From: Berghia stephanieae
Taxonomy: Eukaryota; Mollusca; Gastropoda; Nudibranchia; Aeolidiidae
Assembly: GCA_034508935.3 (NCBI GenBank)
Contig: CM067444.1
Coordinates: forward strand, 14,594,063 to 14,658,062
Length of the DNA: 64,000 nt
Direction: 5' to 3'
Made by a program: the position numbers and the translations under genes
Shown: in pieces, positions 13,101-56,342 of the stretch
Layout: every line of letters begins with the position of its first letter
How positions within the stretch are numbered: the first letter of the stretch is position 1
Notes under the pieces: generated by a model
Database searches by the model: none
What the model was told of the DNA's origin: nothing
What the model saw: only the letters and a program-made list of their open reading frames with translations

Positions 13101-16100
13101 TGTAAAAACAACTATCCAGTGAAAACAGTCAAATAAATCCCATATTTTAATTTTAAGTCCTCATAGTAAACATAGTAAACGAGAAGAGGGTTTTAGCCAT
13201 ACAATTATTTAGATGGAAAGAAAAGTTATATAATTTTTGTTTTGTCTGTTTTCCTTTGTGAGATCGCTATTTGAAGTTTCTTTCCATTATAATTTTTTTA
13301 TTTTTTTTTGTTTGTTTTTGTTTTTGTTTTTGTTTCAATGACTTATCAGGTGATCAAGTTTGGTAATAAAGTCATCAAACCAGGGGCTAGCTTTGGACGA
13401 CCATCATCCAATTTTTCCAAGCCTGTGACTTTCAAGGAGAAGATGAGACAGCAGTTAATCAAGGCCATTGAAGATGGAGCAGACACAAATGAAGTTCTTG
13501 CAAACAAAGGTAAATAAATTGCTTTTACTCCAAAGATTCGTTTTATGGCTATGATGATGTGATGAACTGCTAACTAGTACTGGGCAAAAGAAAAATGGAT
13601 TTGGCTCAACAAAGATGCTACAGGTTATGTAGCAAAAATGCTATAGGTTTTTAATGATAAATTAATGTGTCTTTGATGTGATCCATTGTTTTTATATACA
13701 ATAATACTGCCTTATAGGTGTGAAGCACTTAGAGACTGTTTACATATGGGACAAGGAGCTATAAAAATGCCACTTATTATTGTTTTCATTATTAATTATA
13801 ATTAGCATTTATTATTAAAAAGTCAAGAGGCTAACAGTTCTTGAAGTTTCAGAAACTTCAGAGCATAGAATTGTGTTTTTAATGAAAATAGTTATAACGC
13901 TACTACAAGATTGGTACCAATCCAGCAGGAATTTCTGAAACAAAACAAATGCATTTCTGGAGCACACAGGCATAACGCAGGTGCTGCTGGAGACCCCTCA
14001 AACACAACCAGATTCGATGACGTGAAAACGCCCTTGTGATTGTGAGTAAACATTAATAAAGTTAAGTTAAGTCATCCATATAGTTTGCAATTTATTGAAT
14101 GTTTTCAACAATTTTCTTAATGATTTTTAAAATCATTTATATTTTACTAGGAGGTTCAACCATTTGCACCCAAAGCGCAGGCGTGCAGCAGCAAGCGATA
14201 CCCAAACCCAAAGGACCTCCAGTTCCCCTGATGGACACGATTGTATCCACTGCCAGTTTGGCCTCTATGACTGTCACTGCATCAGAGGCAGCCATGCAAT
14301 CTATGCTGGCCTTACAAAAAGAGGTGAGTTGTTAGAGATATTTTTTTTTTCTTCAAGGTATAAACCGACTGACTTTGTCAATTTTGCATATTCAGCAAAA
14401 AGAAAAGTATGGTATCTTCCAGATGATAGAGCCAACACCACAGGATGAAAAAAAAATCGGGACCAGAGGTCAATGTCGCTATCCAGGGAATGCACTTACT
14501 TTGTATTTGTTTTGTTTTTTGTTCTTATTGTTTTGGGTTTTTTTGGAAGGGGGGGGGGGGGGGGGGATCTTACAGGAAATTTCTGGCAGGATTTCTAAAA
14601 TTCAATTATATCCAAGATATTTATCCTTGACGATTTATAGTTGGGTATACAGGTAATATAAATAATCGAAAAGGGATTTGTTTTAATGTCTATAGTACAT
14701 CCCTGTGAATTTCTTTACAGTCTTGCAATTTCCTAATGATGCATTGTTTTAATGTTGCAAGATGGATTTATTTTTTTACCCCGATAAAGACTAATATTCG
14801 TTTTTCTTGAAATAATGAAAAGTTAATCTGAGTCTAAGAAATATAAAGTGTTTGCTGTAAAAAAAATTAATTTCTTGTGTGTTTTTCGCTCAGGAAAATA
14901 AAATCCTGAAGCTTGCTGCAGTTGAATATTATGGAAATCTAAAATAAGTTATTCCCTCATTTGACTGCTGTAAAATATTCTCATCATACCATGTAGGAAG
15001 GCATATTAGAAATTAATAAAGAATATTTTTGTCTAATTTAATGGCATAAGGCGGTTTCCATTTAATATAAAAAGATTCTAAGTAGATTTTTACGTGTTTG
15101 TTTCAGGCAACAGAAAAGACAGGCATTGAGATCCCAAAATACTACAATCCTGCTGCCATCAACCCTATGAAATATGCAGAACAAGTTCAGAAAAGGAAAC
15201 TTCTATGGTCCAAGGCAAAGGATAAAGTGAGGTTTTATCATCAATTATAGTTTAATAATTTCCACATGGTTTAGGAATTGATGAGATTTTGTGAAATTTT
15301 CCTAGAGTCTATTAAAATTGGATATTAGATGGTAAGAGAAAGGAGAAACGAATGGCAATATATCTGGGCCAAAGAGTAAAAGCCTAAAATTTAGGCTTCT
15401 TTTTTTTAAACAAATTAATTTTCTTTTTTTGGTCTGACTCTGAATTTTTATCTTTTTTTAACAGAAAAGTCAAGCCTCACTGACATCTATCTTATTTATA
15501 CACTCCAGCACGGTTTCCTCAAACTCATTTGAATGTCCCGAATTTTTTCCTTTTTATTCTTTGTTATCATTCCATTCCTTCCTCAAGCTAATTTTTACCC
15601 CTAATACGGTTTCCTCGAACTAATTTCACCCAGCCAGTGTAAAAAATTAGATTAAATGATTTTTTTTTTTTAATGTGACCTGTGATTTCGACCCGATGAT
15701 TTACTGTGACATTAACGGTTACGGTTACGCATGTGTGTATATATCCATATGTGTATGTATACAGTATGATACACGCTATGTGGTATAATGCTGGCTTTCG
15801 AATCGGAAGGTCCTGGGCTCGAGCCTCACTTGGCACATAGTTGAGTCCTTGGAAAAGGCTCTTTACTCACATTCTCTCACCATACCCAGGTGTAAAATGA
15901 GTACCTGTCGTTAACAGCGTTGATTTTAAGTGAGCTTTTTTGTCTTTTTTTTGTTTTTGTTTGTTTGTTTTGCAGTGATAATGCATGACAGATGTACTTT
16001 ACATTATGATATTTTAAAAAAAAGCAAGGTGGTAACAATATTTCTGCTATGTGGATATGATTTAATATTTAACAATATTAAGGTAAGGTATATTATTTTT

Positions 16101-16432
16101 TTAATTTTCAAAACCTTTTATCTCTGTAGGATGTTAATTCTCAATGGCATGCAACAAGTCTTTCGGGTGATGCAGATGATAAATCAAAGGAGAAGTTCCG
16201 AAAACTGATGGGAATCAAGAACGACCCTGCCAGTGCGGCTCCAAAAGAAGGGGAGAAAGAAGAGAAACAGAAACAACTTTTTGATCAGCTCAATAAAGAA
16301 TATGAGTTTGCGAGAATGACCACGCATACTCATAGGGGTATAGGACTTGGCTTCAGTTCTTCTTCAGGATATCCACAACCTACATCTTCTGTCCCTCTAC
16401 AACCCCCTCAGCCTCCGACATCTACTGGTTGA
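1189..16432 (+). CDS. RSRC2: RSRC2 orthologue, arginine/serine-rich coiled-coil protein 2 (8 exons, 443 aa)
   Basis: Exons: 1189-1327, 1901-1980, 3488-3622, 4720-4941, 13350-13509, 14151-14323, 15107-15226, 16130-16432; they sum to 1332 nt and every junction keeps phase. The start ATG has A at -3. The N-terminus is Ser/acidic, residues ~73-192 are an Arg/Ser domain (SRSRS, RRSRSRSRDRRHRR), and residues ~300-443 match the family's conserved C-terminus: YYNPAAINPMKYAEQ, then KEKFRKLMGIK (the SMAP-type motif), then THTHRGIGLGF just before the end. Human RSRC2 (about 434 aa, from memory) has the same order. RS-domain proteins of this kind are nuclear and tied to pre-mRNA processing; a precise role is not known to me. 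The first donor (AAAAA|GTCTGT) is weak and chosen because it alone keeps frame; the other donors fit GTRAG-like consensus. The middle (residues ~193-303) is poorly conserved. Confidence 0.94.
3488..4941 (+). CDS. RSRC2: RSRC2 exons 3-4, RS domain
   Basis: Exon 3 (3488-3622, 45 codons) and exon 4 (4720-4941, 74 codons) are both phase 0 at each end. They encode an almost uninterrupted Arg/Ser/Lys/Asp tract with many SR and RD dipeptides, the usual substrate of SR protein kinases. The exon borders are AG|GCTGGACGC, GAT|GTAAGTA, TTTTAG|AGAAAGC and AAG|GTAAATT. The open frame on the opposite strand of exon 4 (4709-4957) is a shadow of this repetitive coding sequence. Confidence 0.9.
4097..4255. 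repeat. Low-complexity (CT)n / poly-C tract
   Basis: Within intron 3 of RSRC2 a (CT)n run leads into about 22 consecutive C (4197-4218) and then a pyrimidine-rich stretch. The short open frame through it is a composition artefact. Confidence 0.85.
5035..5205 (+). repeat. Diverged SINE fragment (tRNA-Pro-like family)
   Basis: Shares TGTGGTCTTGTGG, then the block 'AAGTCCTTGG..AAGACTCTTTA', 'CACATTCTCTCAC' and 'GTGGGTACCTGGCC' in the same order as better copies at 22425, 40063 and 57314. The tRNA portion is largely lost, so this is an old or truncated copy in intron 4 of RSRC2. Confidence 0.7.
5206..7434. other. Intron 4 of RSRC2, left part, no gene seen
   Basis: AT-rich sequence. Short open frames on both strands (for example 5357-5626 - and 5968-6261 +) have no recognisable domain, no codon bias and no splice context. 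A stretch near 6005-6070 weakly recalls the ~470-bp repeat seen at 20.5-22.4 kb (TTGCTTGGTTTTG then a GGCCCT block) and may be a very old copy. Confidence 0.4.
7883..8571 (-). pseudogene. OTU-like cysteine protease remnant
   Basis: The open frame 8158-8571 contains LFPVKLRADGDCLPACG, the usual context of the OTU catalytic Cys (codon near 8359), followed by an Arg-rich helix (DDIRVRLIQELALHKDHYLSD). A second frame just downstream (7883-8083) carries PNHFVPLL, matching the OTU C-terminal His motif. OTU proteases cleave ubiquitin-like conjugates; in this setting the domain more likely belonged to a mobile element than to a host gene. The two motifs are in different frames, so no intact enzyme is predicted. 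Confidence 0.6.
8946..9000 (+). repeat. 55-bp inverted repeat, left copy
   Basis: This segment is the reverse complement of 9893-9947 with a single mismatch near its centre (starts TGTACAAATGTGACATTG). On the - strand it lies inside the element's coding remnant, so it is probably the original and the other copy a duplicate. Confidence 0.9.
9438..9788 (-). pseudogene. Basic N-terminal segment of the same element
   Basis: A 116-codon open frame whose product includes SREQRLYRQRRDGVPIRRAV and KKKSIKDKTPREQRKQRKNW. This Arg/Lys-rich repeat-like region could bind nucleic acid or form a coiled coil. It lies upstream, on the same strand, of the OTU remnant and shares no similarity with RSRC2. Confidence 0.5.
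9893..9947 (-). repeat. 55-bp inverted repeat, right copy
   Basis: Reverse complement of 8946-9000 with 54 of 55 bases identical, 893 bp apart. The flanking bases on the two sides do not match. Confidence 0.9.
10249..10560 (+). repeat. SINE with tRNA-Ser-like head
   Basis: The head reads GGCGCCGTGGCCGAGTGG (A box) and CAGGTTCGAAAAC (B box), with a D-arm and anticodon-like stem between them (GACTCCCGACTGGGAG). The body continues through TTTCACCCAGGTGTATA and a block 'GGGATAAGCTCC..ATGGGCC', which recurs in altered form near 11925, 27838, 47215 and 53870. It sits inside the transposon-like element and is therefore younger than it. Confidence 0.75.
11654..11908 (+). mobile_element. LINE 5'-end fragment with 2A-like motif
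   Basis: The open frame ends with CPVDIFHICITGDVEIISGP followed by NPQTPYHR. The pattern of hydrophobic residues then GDVE(I)xxxGP-NPQ is the arrangement of 2A-type ribosome-skipping peptides (core DxExNPGP) found at the N-terminus of ORFs in APE-type LINEs of sea urchins and other marine invertebrates. The invariant N-P before the final G-P is replaced by I-S, so skipping should be lost. The frame has no ATG start and no downstream reverse transcriptase, so it is a fragment in intron 4 of RSRC2. Confidence 0.55.
11909..13349. other. Intron 4 of RSRC2, right part, no gene seen
   Basis: A short SINE-body relic lies at ~11925-11990 (AAGGATAAACTCC, then GGCTCTTAATGAC). The remainder is AT-rich without recognisable exons; the last 60 bp are the T-rich tract preceding the acceptor at 13349. 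Confidence 0.5.
13690..14065 (+). repeat. Repeat-tail fragments (CR1/L2-type SINE or LINE 3' ends)
   Basis: Intron 5 of RSRC2 holds GTGAAGCACTTAGAGACTG followed by GGAGCTATAAAAATGCCAC and an ATT-rich tail. This has the same layout as 51215-51315 (AAGCGCTTAGAGCCTG, GCGCTATATAAATGCC, (TTA)n). Such ends are typical of retroposons mobilised by CR1/L2-like LINEs. Confidence 0.55.
14541..14567 (+). repeat. Poly-G tract after T-rich stretch
   Basis: A T-rich segment runs into about 17 consecutive G in intron 6 of RSRC2. It is one of several T-run/G-run composites in the window. Confidence 0.85.
15107..16432 (+). CDS. RSRC2: RSRC2 exons 7-8, conserved C-terminus
   Basis: Exon 7 (15107-15226) encodes TGIEIPKYYNPAAINPMKYA and exon 8 (16130-16432) encodes the KFRKLMGIK motif, a charged helix (EEKQKQLFDQLNKEYEFARM) and THTHRGIGLGF, ending in a Pro/Ser-rich tail and TGA at 16430-16432. 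This block is the part of the protein that identifies the family. Confidence 0.93.
15775..15925 (+). repeat. SINE fragment, tRNA-Pro-like family
   Basis: Contains GCTATGTGGTATAATGCTGG, TCCTGGGCTCGAGCCTCAC (B box), AGTTGAGTCCTTGGAAAAGG, CTCACATTCTCTCACC and ATGAGTACCTG, in the order of the full copies at 40063 and 57314. The 3' part is missing. It lies in intron 7 of RSRC2. Confidence 0.8.
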
Positions 16433-19135
16433 GAGTATTATTTTGATAAAGTTTTGTTTGAATTCAATGAATAGATGAGTATCATTTCATTTTTCTGTGA
16501 AATTGGTCAAACCATTGTAAATGTTTTGTAGCTGTTGCTTATGGATGGCGATAAAAGAACTATATGTTTGTTTGCTAGGTGCCTGGTCTGGTAGATTTTC
16601 CTAATACTTGTGGGGAGGGAGAGAGTAGGGAATCATCCGTTGATTTCAATAGCTTTCTGTGAAATTTGCTGTAAAGCCTCTTGCATCTACTAAAAGTCAT
16701 TATATTCCAAAATACTCTGTTCTAGTCCCACACATAAATTGGTTATTATTCTGTATTGTAAAAATTAGTTGTGCTGGAGTGGTGAGTACCACAAAGTAAA
16801 CTTAACCAGGGAATCAATTCATTTATCTATAAGATTTCAATTTTTTAAAAATTACATGACTTTCTTTCAATTTTAAATAGATTTACTCATATTTTTTTCA
16901 AAAATATTGCAATGAAAATGATCTAACCAGATATTGGCAGAGACAAGCGATTCGTTGTTGGTGTTTTTTTGAGGCACATCTTTCAACTTATCAGTAATGT
17001 ATAAAAATTACATATTGGGGAAATCTTTTAGTTTGAGTTTCAGCAACTGTTTCATATGTGAATCAAATAATGTAATAGCATTGATGGGCAATCATACAAC
17101 TCTAGCATTGAAATTTTAATGAGATATTTTAATTTCTGTGGCCGAACTAGTGCATTCAACTTGGTCTCCCAGATTCGTCTTGTATGTTGATCTAGGTGTT
17201 TAATTTAAATAGGTTCAGTGCAGTAAATACTTAGGAAAAAATGACAATCCATAAGTTATCATAGAAGAAAATTGCTGGAAATTAATTCTTCAAAAAGTCC
17301 AGTGAATTAGAAGACCAATTTTCTTCCTCTTTTGAGATTATGTCTTATGAAAAAGATATTGGTTAAATTATGAAACACAGCCAGCTGCAATCTTCATTAA
17401 TTTTTTTAAATCACTAAGCAAATTTTCAAACATCAATTAAAAGTGAATCTACAACAAAATTTGATATTAAACACTCAGATGATTAGATCTACAGCAAAAT
17501 GCCATAGATTTTGACCCTTCACAAGAATGGGAGATCAGTTTTGAAAATTAAATTTAAACAAGCATGCCTTCATCTGCAGCTTTCAGAACCCTAGCTTGTA
17601 TGAGAGGTGAATATGATTAAAATAGTTCAAAACAGTGCTGTAACTTGTTTGAGGTGTATTCTTCTTTCTTCCTTGTTATGTAGACACCTCAAGTTAGAAA
17701 TACATTTGATATTAAAATGAATAGTTTAAAACAAATATATAGAAATTAATGAAGGATTGTTGAATGTGACATATTGAACTTTGGCGTTTGAGGATGTTTT
17801 AAGTACACAGTGATACCAAACAATTAAAAAGATCAGGGTTGTAAGATTCCACTGCATCAGATTCCATAGTCTATTAGAAGATGGGAGTAATCGAACAATT
17901 ATCAAAACAAGCTAAGCGGGTGGTTGGATGGGAGCATCACCCTTGAATCATATACCTATGATGTTCGCATGGGTGTACGATCCGATGTCGTTTCTTCTTC
18001 TCTTTACTAGCCTATCCTGCTTCTTTGGTTTGTGATTGTATTTTTGACAGGGGATTTTTTTTTTTCTGTAAATCTTCTGTCTGTTTGTTCTTGGTTATTT
18101 ATAATTTAGCTTATGATATCTTTAGGTTATGATTTTGATTTACATTTGTACTATTTTTGTTAGATTGCTTGTTTTTTTTGTTTCAGCGGTCTCTCATATA
18201 ACCTCAATTGTTTGGAAGAGACCTAAAGCAACAAACAAAACAAACAAACAAAAACCAGATAAGCTATAAATGAATGATAACATGATTCACTTTAGATTAG
18301 GGTGACATTCTAGAATAATGCTGATTTTAAAGAAAAGATTTTTTTTTTTTTATATTGTCAAAAGCTACAAAGATATCTCAACATAAACGTGAAATTGGAT
18401 TTGTTATAATGGGAATTTTTTGCATTAATTTTGAAAAAGATTGATTCTATTTTTGTTTTTTTAATTCTAGAAAAATCATCATATCTCAGAAAAATCATCA
18501 TCATCACACTTTCATTTATATCCTATTTTTGCCCAAAAATATTCCCCAAACGTTGAAACGAAGGTCTTTGTATTGTAAGCTTAAAAAAGTTTTTTTTCAA
18601 AGGCCTTGACAGCTCAACTTCCAAAAATATTCTCTAATTGACCTAATTCTGTTCACCATTTTGTCATTTTAATGTTAATCTTTTCAAAGGTAATTATTAT
18701 ATTACCCAAGCGCTGAAAACTCTCAAATACATCATTTACTCTTTACCAATAAAGACAGATGCACATTTTTGTATCATAGTTTCATGATTGAGTGAAAATA
18801 CACAGCCACCTGAATATAATGCGATGGTGTTCTATGAAAACAATTTACAGTGAAGTCCCAGGTTTGAACCTAATTTGACAAGACGAGGGTCACTTTAATT
18901 GTTGGATATTTGAAGGATGAGTTTTTCTGGCCAAAATTTAAGGGGTGTGATTTTCTGAAGAGTACGGCAGAATATAAGAGATATGTGTTTTTTGTCAAAT
19001 TACGGCAAAATATCAGTTTCTATTTTCATCACTGTCTTGTTGATTCGTTTTCTGTCTCGCAATCTCTCAAATTATTGATGCAAGTGAAAAATGATTTACA
19101 CTGTACATAATGATAAATAAAAAATTGTATGATCT
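16433..19135 (+). other. RSRC2: Likely 3' UTR and terminator region of RSRC2
   Basis: About 2.7 kb of AT-rich sequence follows the RSRC2 stop codon and is almost free of the repeats that fill the rest of the window, which fits a long UTR. Poly(A) signal candidates are AATAAA at 19116-19121 and another near 18752. There are no open frames of note (18910-19110 is short and featureless). Confidence 0.5.
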
Positions 19136-19211
19136 TCCTTGCATGTTTTATTTTATTCTTCCTGGTTGACTTCTTGTGCTACCCTTCAGTTAGAACCATC
19201 GCGTTATGGTA

Positions 19212-20032
19212 CAGTAGAACATGAAAGTAACGTACTCGGAAATAGCGAGTAAAATCTAAATCCCCGGGTTTTTTTCTCTTATTTGAGTCAATAAAATTAG
19301 CATGCAAGTAGCGAGTATGAAAAAGAGGTCAACTCGGAAATAACGAGCATTTCCTGCCCCAGCCTAGGACTTCGAACGAAGTAAAGCAAAACACCAGACA
19401 AGGGCGATTTAAATATTTTTAGCCTAGCTTCTTTTCTTTTCTTATTTTTCGTTACGAGTAATATTACATAGTAGCCTAGTCTAGAGTACATAGTAGTAGT
19501 AGGCGAAACAAATTTGGGTGGGGGTTGGGTGTGTGTGTTTCTGTGCGTGTGGGGGTCAATTATTCACCCAATGTGGTGACATGCGACGCGCGAGGTAAGC
19601 ACTGGCAGCCAACATGTCAACATGCCTCACTTCGCAGCATCAGTCAGCGAGTCGCATTCGATCAGCGAGAGAGGGGAGCGTGGAACCATCATTTCAGTAG
19701 ATTGAGTGATGCGCTTGCTTACCTCATCAAACATGCCTAGTGCATACAAACACTCGCACACACACATACATGAAATCTTGATGGAAATGGAAGGGGCGGA
19801 TCAACTTCAACCTGTGGCCATCATTACGTAGTTAACGAAGGCATTGTTCAACCCCGCCCTCACTCCACTTTATCCACACACAGTCATTTGCACGCACGCG
19901 CGGCACAAACACACACACACATTGTCTTTCCATATTTTTGTACGGCCGAGTGACCTTTCCTGGCAACTCGGGAATAGCGAGTAATCAGGAGTGGACCTGT
20001 CGAACTCACTATTTCCGAGTTCTACTTTATTA
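19212..20032. mobile_element. Non-autonomous pogo/Tigger-like DNA element
   Basis: The left end reads TACAGTAGAAC..ACTCGGAAATAGCGAGT and the right end, reversed, reads AAGTAGAACTCGGAAATAGTG, giving imperfect terminal inverted repeats about 820 bp apart. The inner sequence is unusually GC/CpG-rich for this window (19570-19700) and has a (CA)n-rich part; no transposase frame remains. A TA target would fit the left border. Confidence 0.55.
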
Positions 20033-20485
20033 TGTGTGAATGACGATTTGTTAAATTATATTTTTTTTGTAAATAAGTATTAATCCAGAAGGTTATATGC
20101 TTAGACTTTTGTTCATGTCAATGGGCTGAATAATTCCGAGAGTGTCCCAACTCAAACCAATCAAGCACCAGGAGGGGTTTAGGGCTTGAAGCCCAACACG
20201 TCCCCTACCCTTGTGACCAAAAGAGACTAAGCACAATCCCATTATTTTGATGGGACTGGGACTAGTCATTAGACCTAAACACATATGACAAGTGATAATG
20301 CAGAGACACACAGTCGGACACCATATCTAGCATGTCATATCATATTTATATATATCTTCCACTTCCAGTCTATTAGTATTAGCAGGTGGTCTGCTTTGGG
20401 TAAAACCAGCAGTTTGGATTGCAAGTGTTTAGTGGATTGGCAGGTTACGCTTACTGCTTCTCCTTTATCGCTATCTATTTAGCTT

Positions 20486-22385
20486 GTCTTTAGACCTCCC
20501 ATGGTGGGCAAGGAGGTCACTTGGTGTCTTCTATCCTCTTATATCTGTTTTCCGAGTACCATTTTGTCTTTGTCTTGGAATGGGATTGCTTGGTTTTGTC
20601 CTGACCCTGGCAATAGTCCTTAGCTGAGAGGAAACATAAATATTTAGTTTTTAAAAGATTATTTTTTATTCCTTGTAAGTCATCTGTTATATATTGTTAT
20701 TTTGGGTAGAGTTCCTGACCTCCCATAGTGGGCAGGGAGGCACTTACTGTGTCTTCTATCCCCCCATATCTGTTTTCAAACATGCTTTCTGCTTTCTGTC
20801 TTTGTCTTGGGATGAGATTACTTGGTTTTGTCCTGGCCGGATACCCTAGTTGGGAGGGAAACAGTCAAATGTATAGTTAGAATTTTGGGAGATGATATTT
20901 TTTGTCTTGTAAATCATCTCTGTTATGCACTGTTTTATTTTGTTTACATATTATATGATTTGTAAACATTTGAGTGTATTCCTCGATGACTTATAGGTGA
21001 TCTCAAACTAAGTACTTTGATAGTGTGCTCTAGGAATCTACATCTGTTTCCTATTTGAACCAATTCCCCTTTGTCTTAGCTTTGCTTGGGTGCTTTAATT
21101 GTTATTCTGGAACTTTTTAATATCTCATTTTCTTCCTTTTTACTGGCGCTGATATGACCTTAATGTGTTGTAAGCGCTTTAAAACCCTTAAAAACAAACA
21201 AAAAAAACAAAAAAACATATATTGTTATTTATGTTTTCTGTTTTGCATATATTCATTAAGTTTAGAATGTGAGTGTATTCCTCTAAGTGGGATCCTGTGC
21301 TGATGTCTGGATGAAACTTTTAGGTGATCTCAAACTTACCCTGATGTTGTGCTCTTGGAATCGACATATGTTTCCTATATTTGAGCAGTCCACTTCGTCT
21401 TACTTATTCTTGGGGGGACCTTTACTTGTAATTCTAAAATTGATTTCACTACAGTGGAACTCTGATATAACGGGGATGGTAGGACTAGTAAAAAATCCCC
21501 GTTGTATCCATGCATACAGAATTTTAAGGGAAGCAATACTGAGGGAACTAAAATGATGTGGATTCCAAGAGCATTAATCATCGTATGTAGTTTGAGATTA
21601 CCTAAGTCTCATCCAGCCACAAGTACACGATCCCACTCAGGGGAACACACTCAAATGCTTACATATATACATTCAAAACAACAAATATATCAATACATAA
21701 CAGAGATCCTCCCATAGTGGGCAGGTCGGTACATTCTGCGTCGTCTATCCCCTTATATCTGTTTTCCAACATGCTTTCTGTCTGTCTTGGAATGAGATTA
21801 TTTGGTTTTGTCCTGGTCCTGGCTGGGAGGGAAACAGTCGAATGTATAGTTAGTTTTGGGAGATGATATTTTTTTCCTTGTAAATCATCTCTCTGTTATG
21901 CACTGTATTATGTTTTGTTTACGTATTATATATGATTTGTGAACATTTGAGTGTATTCCTTTTAGTGGGGAACCTGTGTTTGTGTCTGGATGAGACTTTT
22001 AGGTGATCTCAAACTAAGTACTTTGATAGTGTGCTCTTGGAATCTACATCGTTTCCTATTTGAACAAATTCCCCTTTGTCTTACCTTTTCTTGGGTGCTT
22101 TAATTATAATTCTAAAACTTTTTACTATCCCATTTTCTAACTTTTTACTGGCGCTGATATGACCTTAATGTGTTGCAAGAGCAAAACATAACAGAGATGA
22201 TTTACAAGGGAAAAAATATCATCTCCCAAAACTTAACTATACATTTGACTATTTTCCCAGTCAATGTCTCCAACAAGGGAAAGAACAAAACCAAGAAATC
22301 TCATTCCAAGACGAAAGATAAAAAGCAATTTGGAAGAAATATATGGAGACAGGAGACACAGTAAGTGACCTACCTGCCTACTCTG
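20486..22385. repeat. Cluster of a ~470-bp repeat in direct and inverted copies
   Basis: At least five copies or fragments are packed together: ~20486-20700 (+), 20712-21200 (+), 21240-21450 (+), 21545-21710 (-), 21712-22185 (+), 22186-22385 (-). Shared landmarks in order are CTCCCATAGTGGGCAGG, ATATCTGTTTTC, TTACTTGGTTTTGTCCTGG, AAATCATCTCTGTTATGCAC, AACATTTGAGTGTATTCC, GGTGATCTCAAACTAAGTAC and GGCGCTGATATGACCT with an (AAAC)n tail. Single - strand copies lie at 32.7, 36.2 and 38.7 kb. No coding capacity is seen; the tail suggests a retroposon. Confidence 0.8.
21451..21530 (+). mobile_element. Short pogo/Tigger-like MITE
   Basis: Begins TACAGTGGAACTCTGATATA and contains ATCCCCGTTGTATCCATGC, a layout typical of pogo-type ends. 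It interrupts the repeat cluster between a + and a - copy. Confidence 0.5.
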
Positions 22386-22424
22386 GGAAGTCAAGAATCC
22401 AGAAGCAGAACGCTTAACACAGCT

Positions 22425-22690
22425 ATGTAGTCTAGTGGCATGACACCTTAGGATCTGAAGATCTAGGGATCGAGTCCCACTCTGAGGACGCATAATTCAG
22501 TCCTCGGAAAAGGCTCTTTACTCATATTCTCTCACCATACTCAGGAGTAAAATGAGTACCTGGCCGTTAACAGCTTTGCTTGTCAATAAAAAATGAACTA
22601 TCACCAAACAGGCATAGTGTCTCATCCTACATGTTTAAGTGTTGTTTGCCTGTTGGCTGGGGACAAGCGCTTTGAGCTCTTTTTTTTTTT
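22425..22690 (+). repeat. SINE, tRNA-Pro-like family
   Basis: The head GCTATGTAGTCTAGTGGCAT with B box GGGATCGAGTCCC is followed by CAGTCCTCGGAAAAGGCTC, TCTCTCACCATACTCAG, ATGAGTACCTGGCCGTTAAC and CTACATGTTTAAGTG. It is close to full length and lies in the gap between the RSRC2 and WRN 3' ends. Confidence 0.85.
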
Positions 22691-22799
22691 TACCTTTAAA
22701 CTATCTTAGTGAACTTGTACTTGTATCGACAATGGATGAAAAAAAAATGCACAAAAAACGATTTTTTCAGAACTATCCAGGACCCTCCCCTCGATTACT

Positions 22800-22875
22800 T
22801 GATGTGATTCAAACACACACAAACTCTCTCTCTCCTCCTCCTTCCCCGCCCCCACACACACACACACAAACACAG
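22800..22875. repeat. (CT)n/(CA)n simple repeat
   Basis: Pyrimidine-rich CT/CCTCC block running into (CA)n; the open frames through it are artefacts. Confidence 0.8.
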
Positions 22876-23089
22876 AGACGAAAGTTGCAACAGTACATTG
22901 TAATTTCTATCACTTATGTGAATAGTTGTGAGTGAGTGAAGTGACTGCATAATGTTTATAATGTCATTCATTGCGAGTAGACAATGTATTGATGGAATCA
23001 ATTTTTAAAGAGAACAAAATGACAATAAGCAATGTTTTCAGTCTCGCTGCATCTTCTGCTTTTCAAAAAAAAAGAATAATATTAATGCA

Positions 23090-23180
23090 TTTATTCAGTG
23101 GTATATTAATTTCATTGGGTAATTGAGGATGTTTTCCATGTATTTACATGAAAAATTCATTTAATTAGATTTTTATTATT

Positions 23181-23251
<71 letters not shown>

Positions 23252-23649
23252 TATATATATTATATTAAATACATAATCTGTGAGTCACCAATTAGAGCTG
23301 AAAAAAGTTTTGTGTATGATTTCTGCTCATGGAACATGTGTCTTAAGTACAAATAATAGCCCCACTTGTGTGACACATCATTGGGAAACAGTGAGACAGG
23401 CTTAAGAGCACTTTTGCTTTAACTTTCGATGGCACTTTTTATGTGCTGTAAGGAATTATAATTGGCACAGATAAGTGCGATGAAAGATAACTATTATCTT
23501 CAGCAAATGTGCATAATAACTGAAATATCCCATAAAATGAGGTCCTCAGAATTGGCACTGGAAGAGACAAGAGAATCACCACTAATGTCTCAGGCATTAT
23601 TCCAAGTGTGAACATGGGCAATATAACCTGCATGAGTCTCATCAAAACT

Positions 23650-23654
<5 letters not shown>
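23090..23654 (-). terminator. WRN: WRN 3' UTR and poly(A) signal candidates
   Basis: On the - strand AATAAA occurs at 23654-23649, overlapping the TAA stop codon itself, and again at 23095-23090. The distal hexamer would give a conventional UTR of about 550 nt; use of the proximal one would leave almost none. The choice cannot be made from sequence. Confidence 0.45.
23187..23262. repeat. (TA)n microsatellite
   Basis: Interrupted (TA)n tract downstream of the WRN stop codon, just beyond its expected 3' UTR. Confidence 0.9.
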
Positions 23655-56342
<32,688 letters not shown>

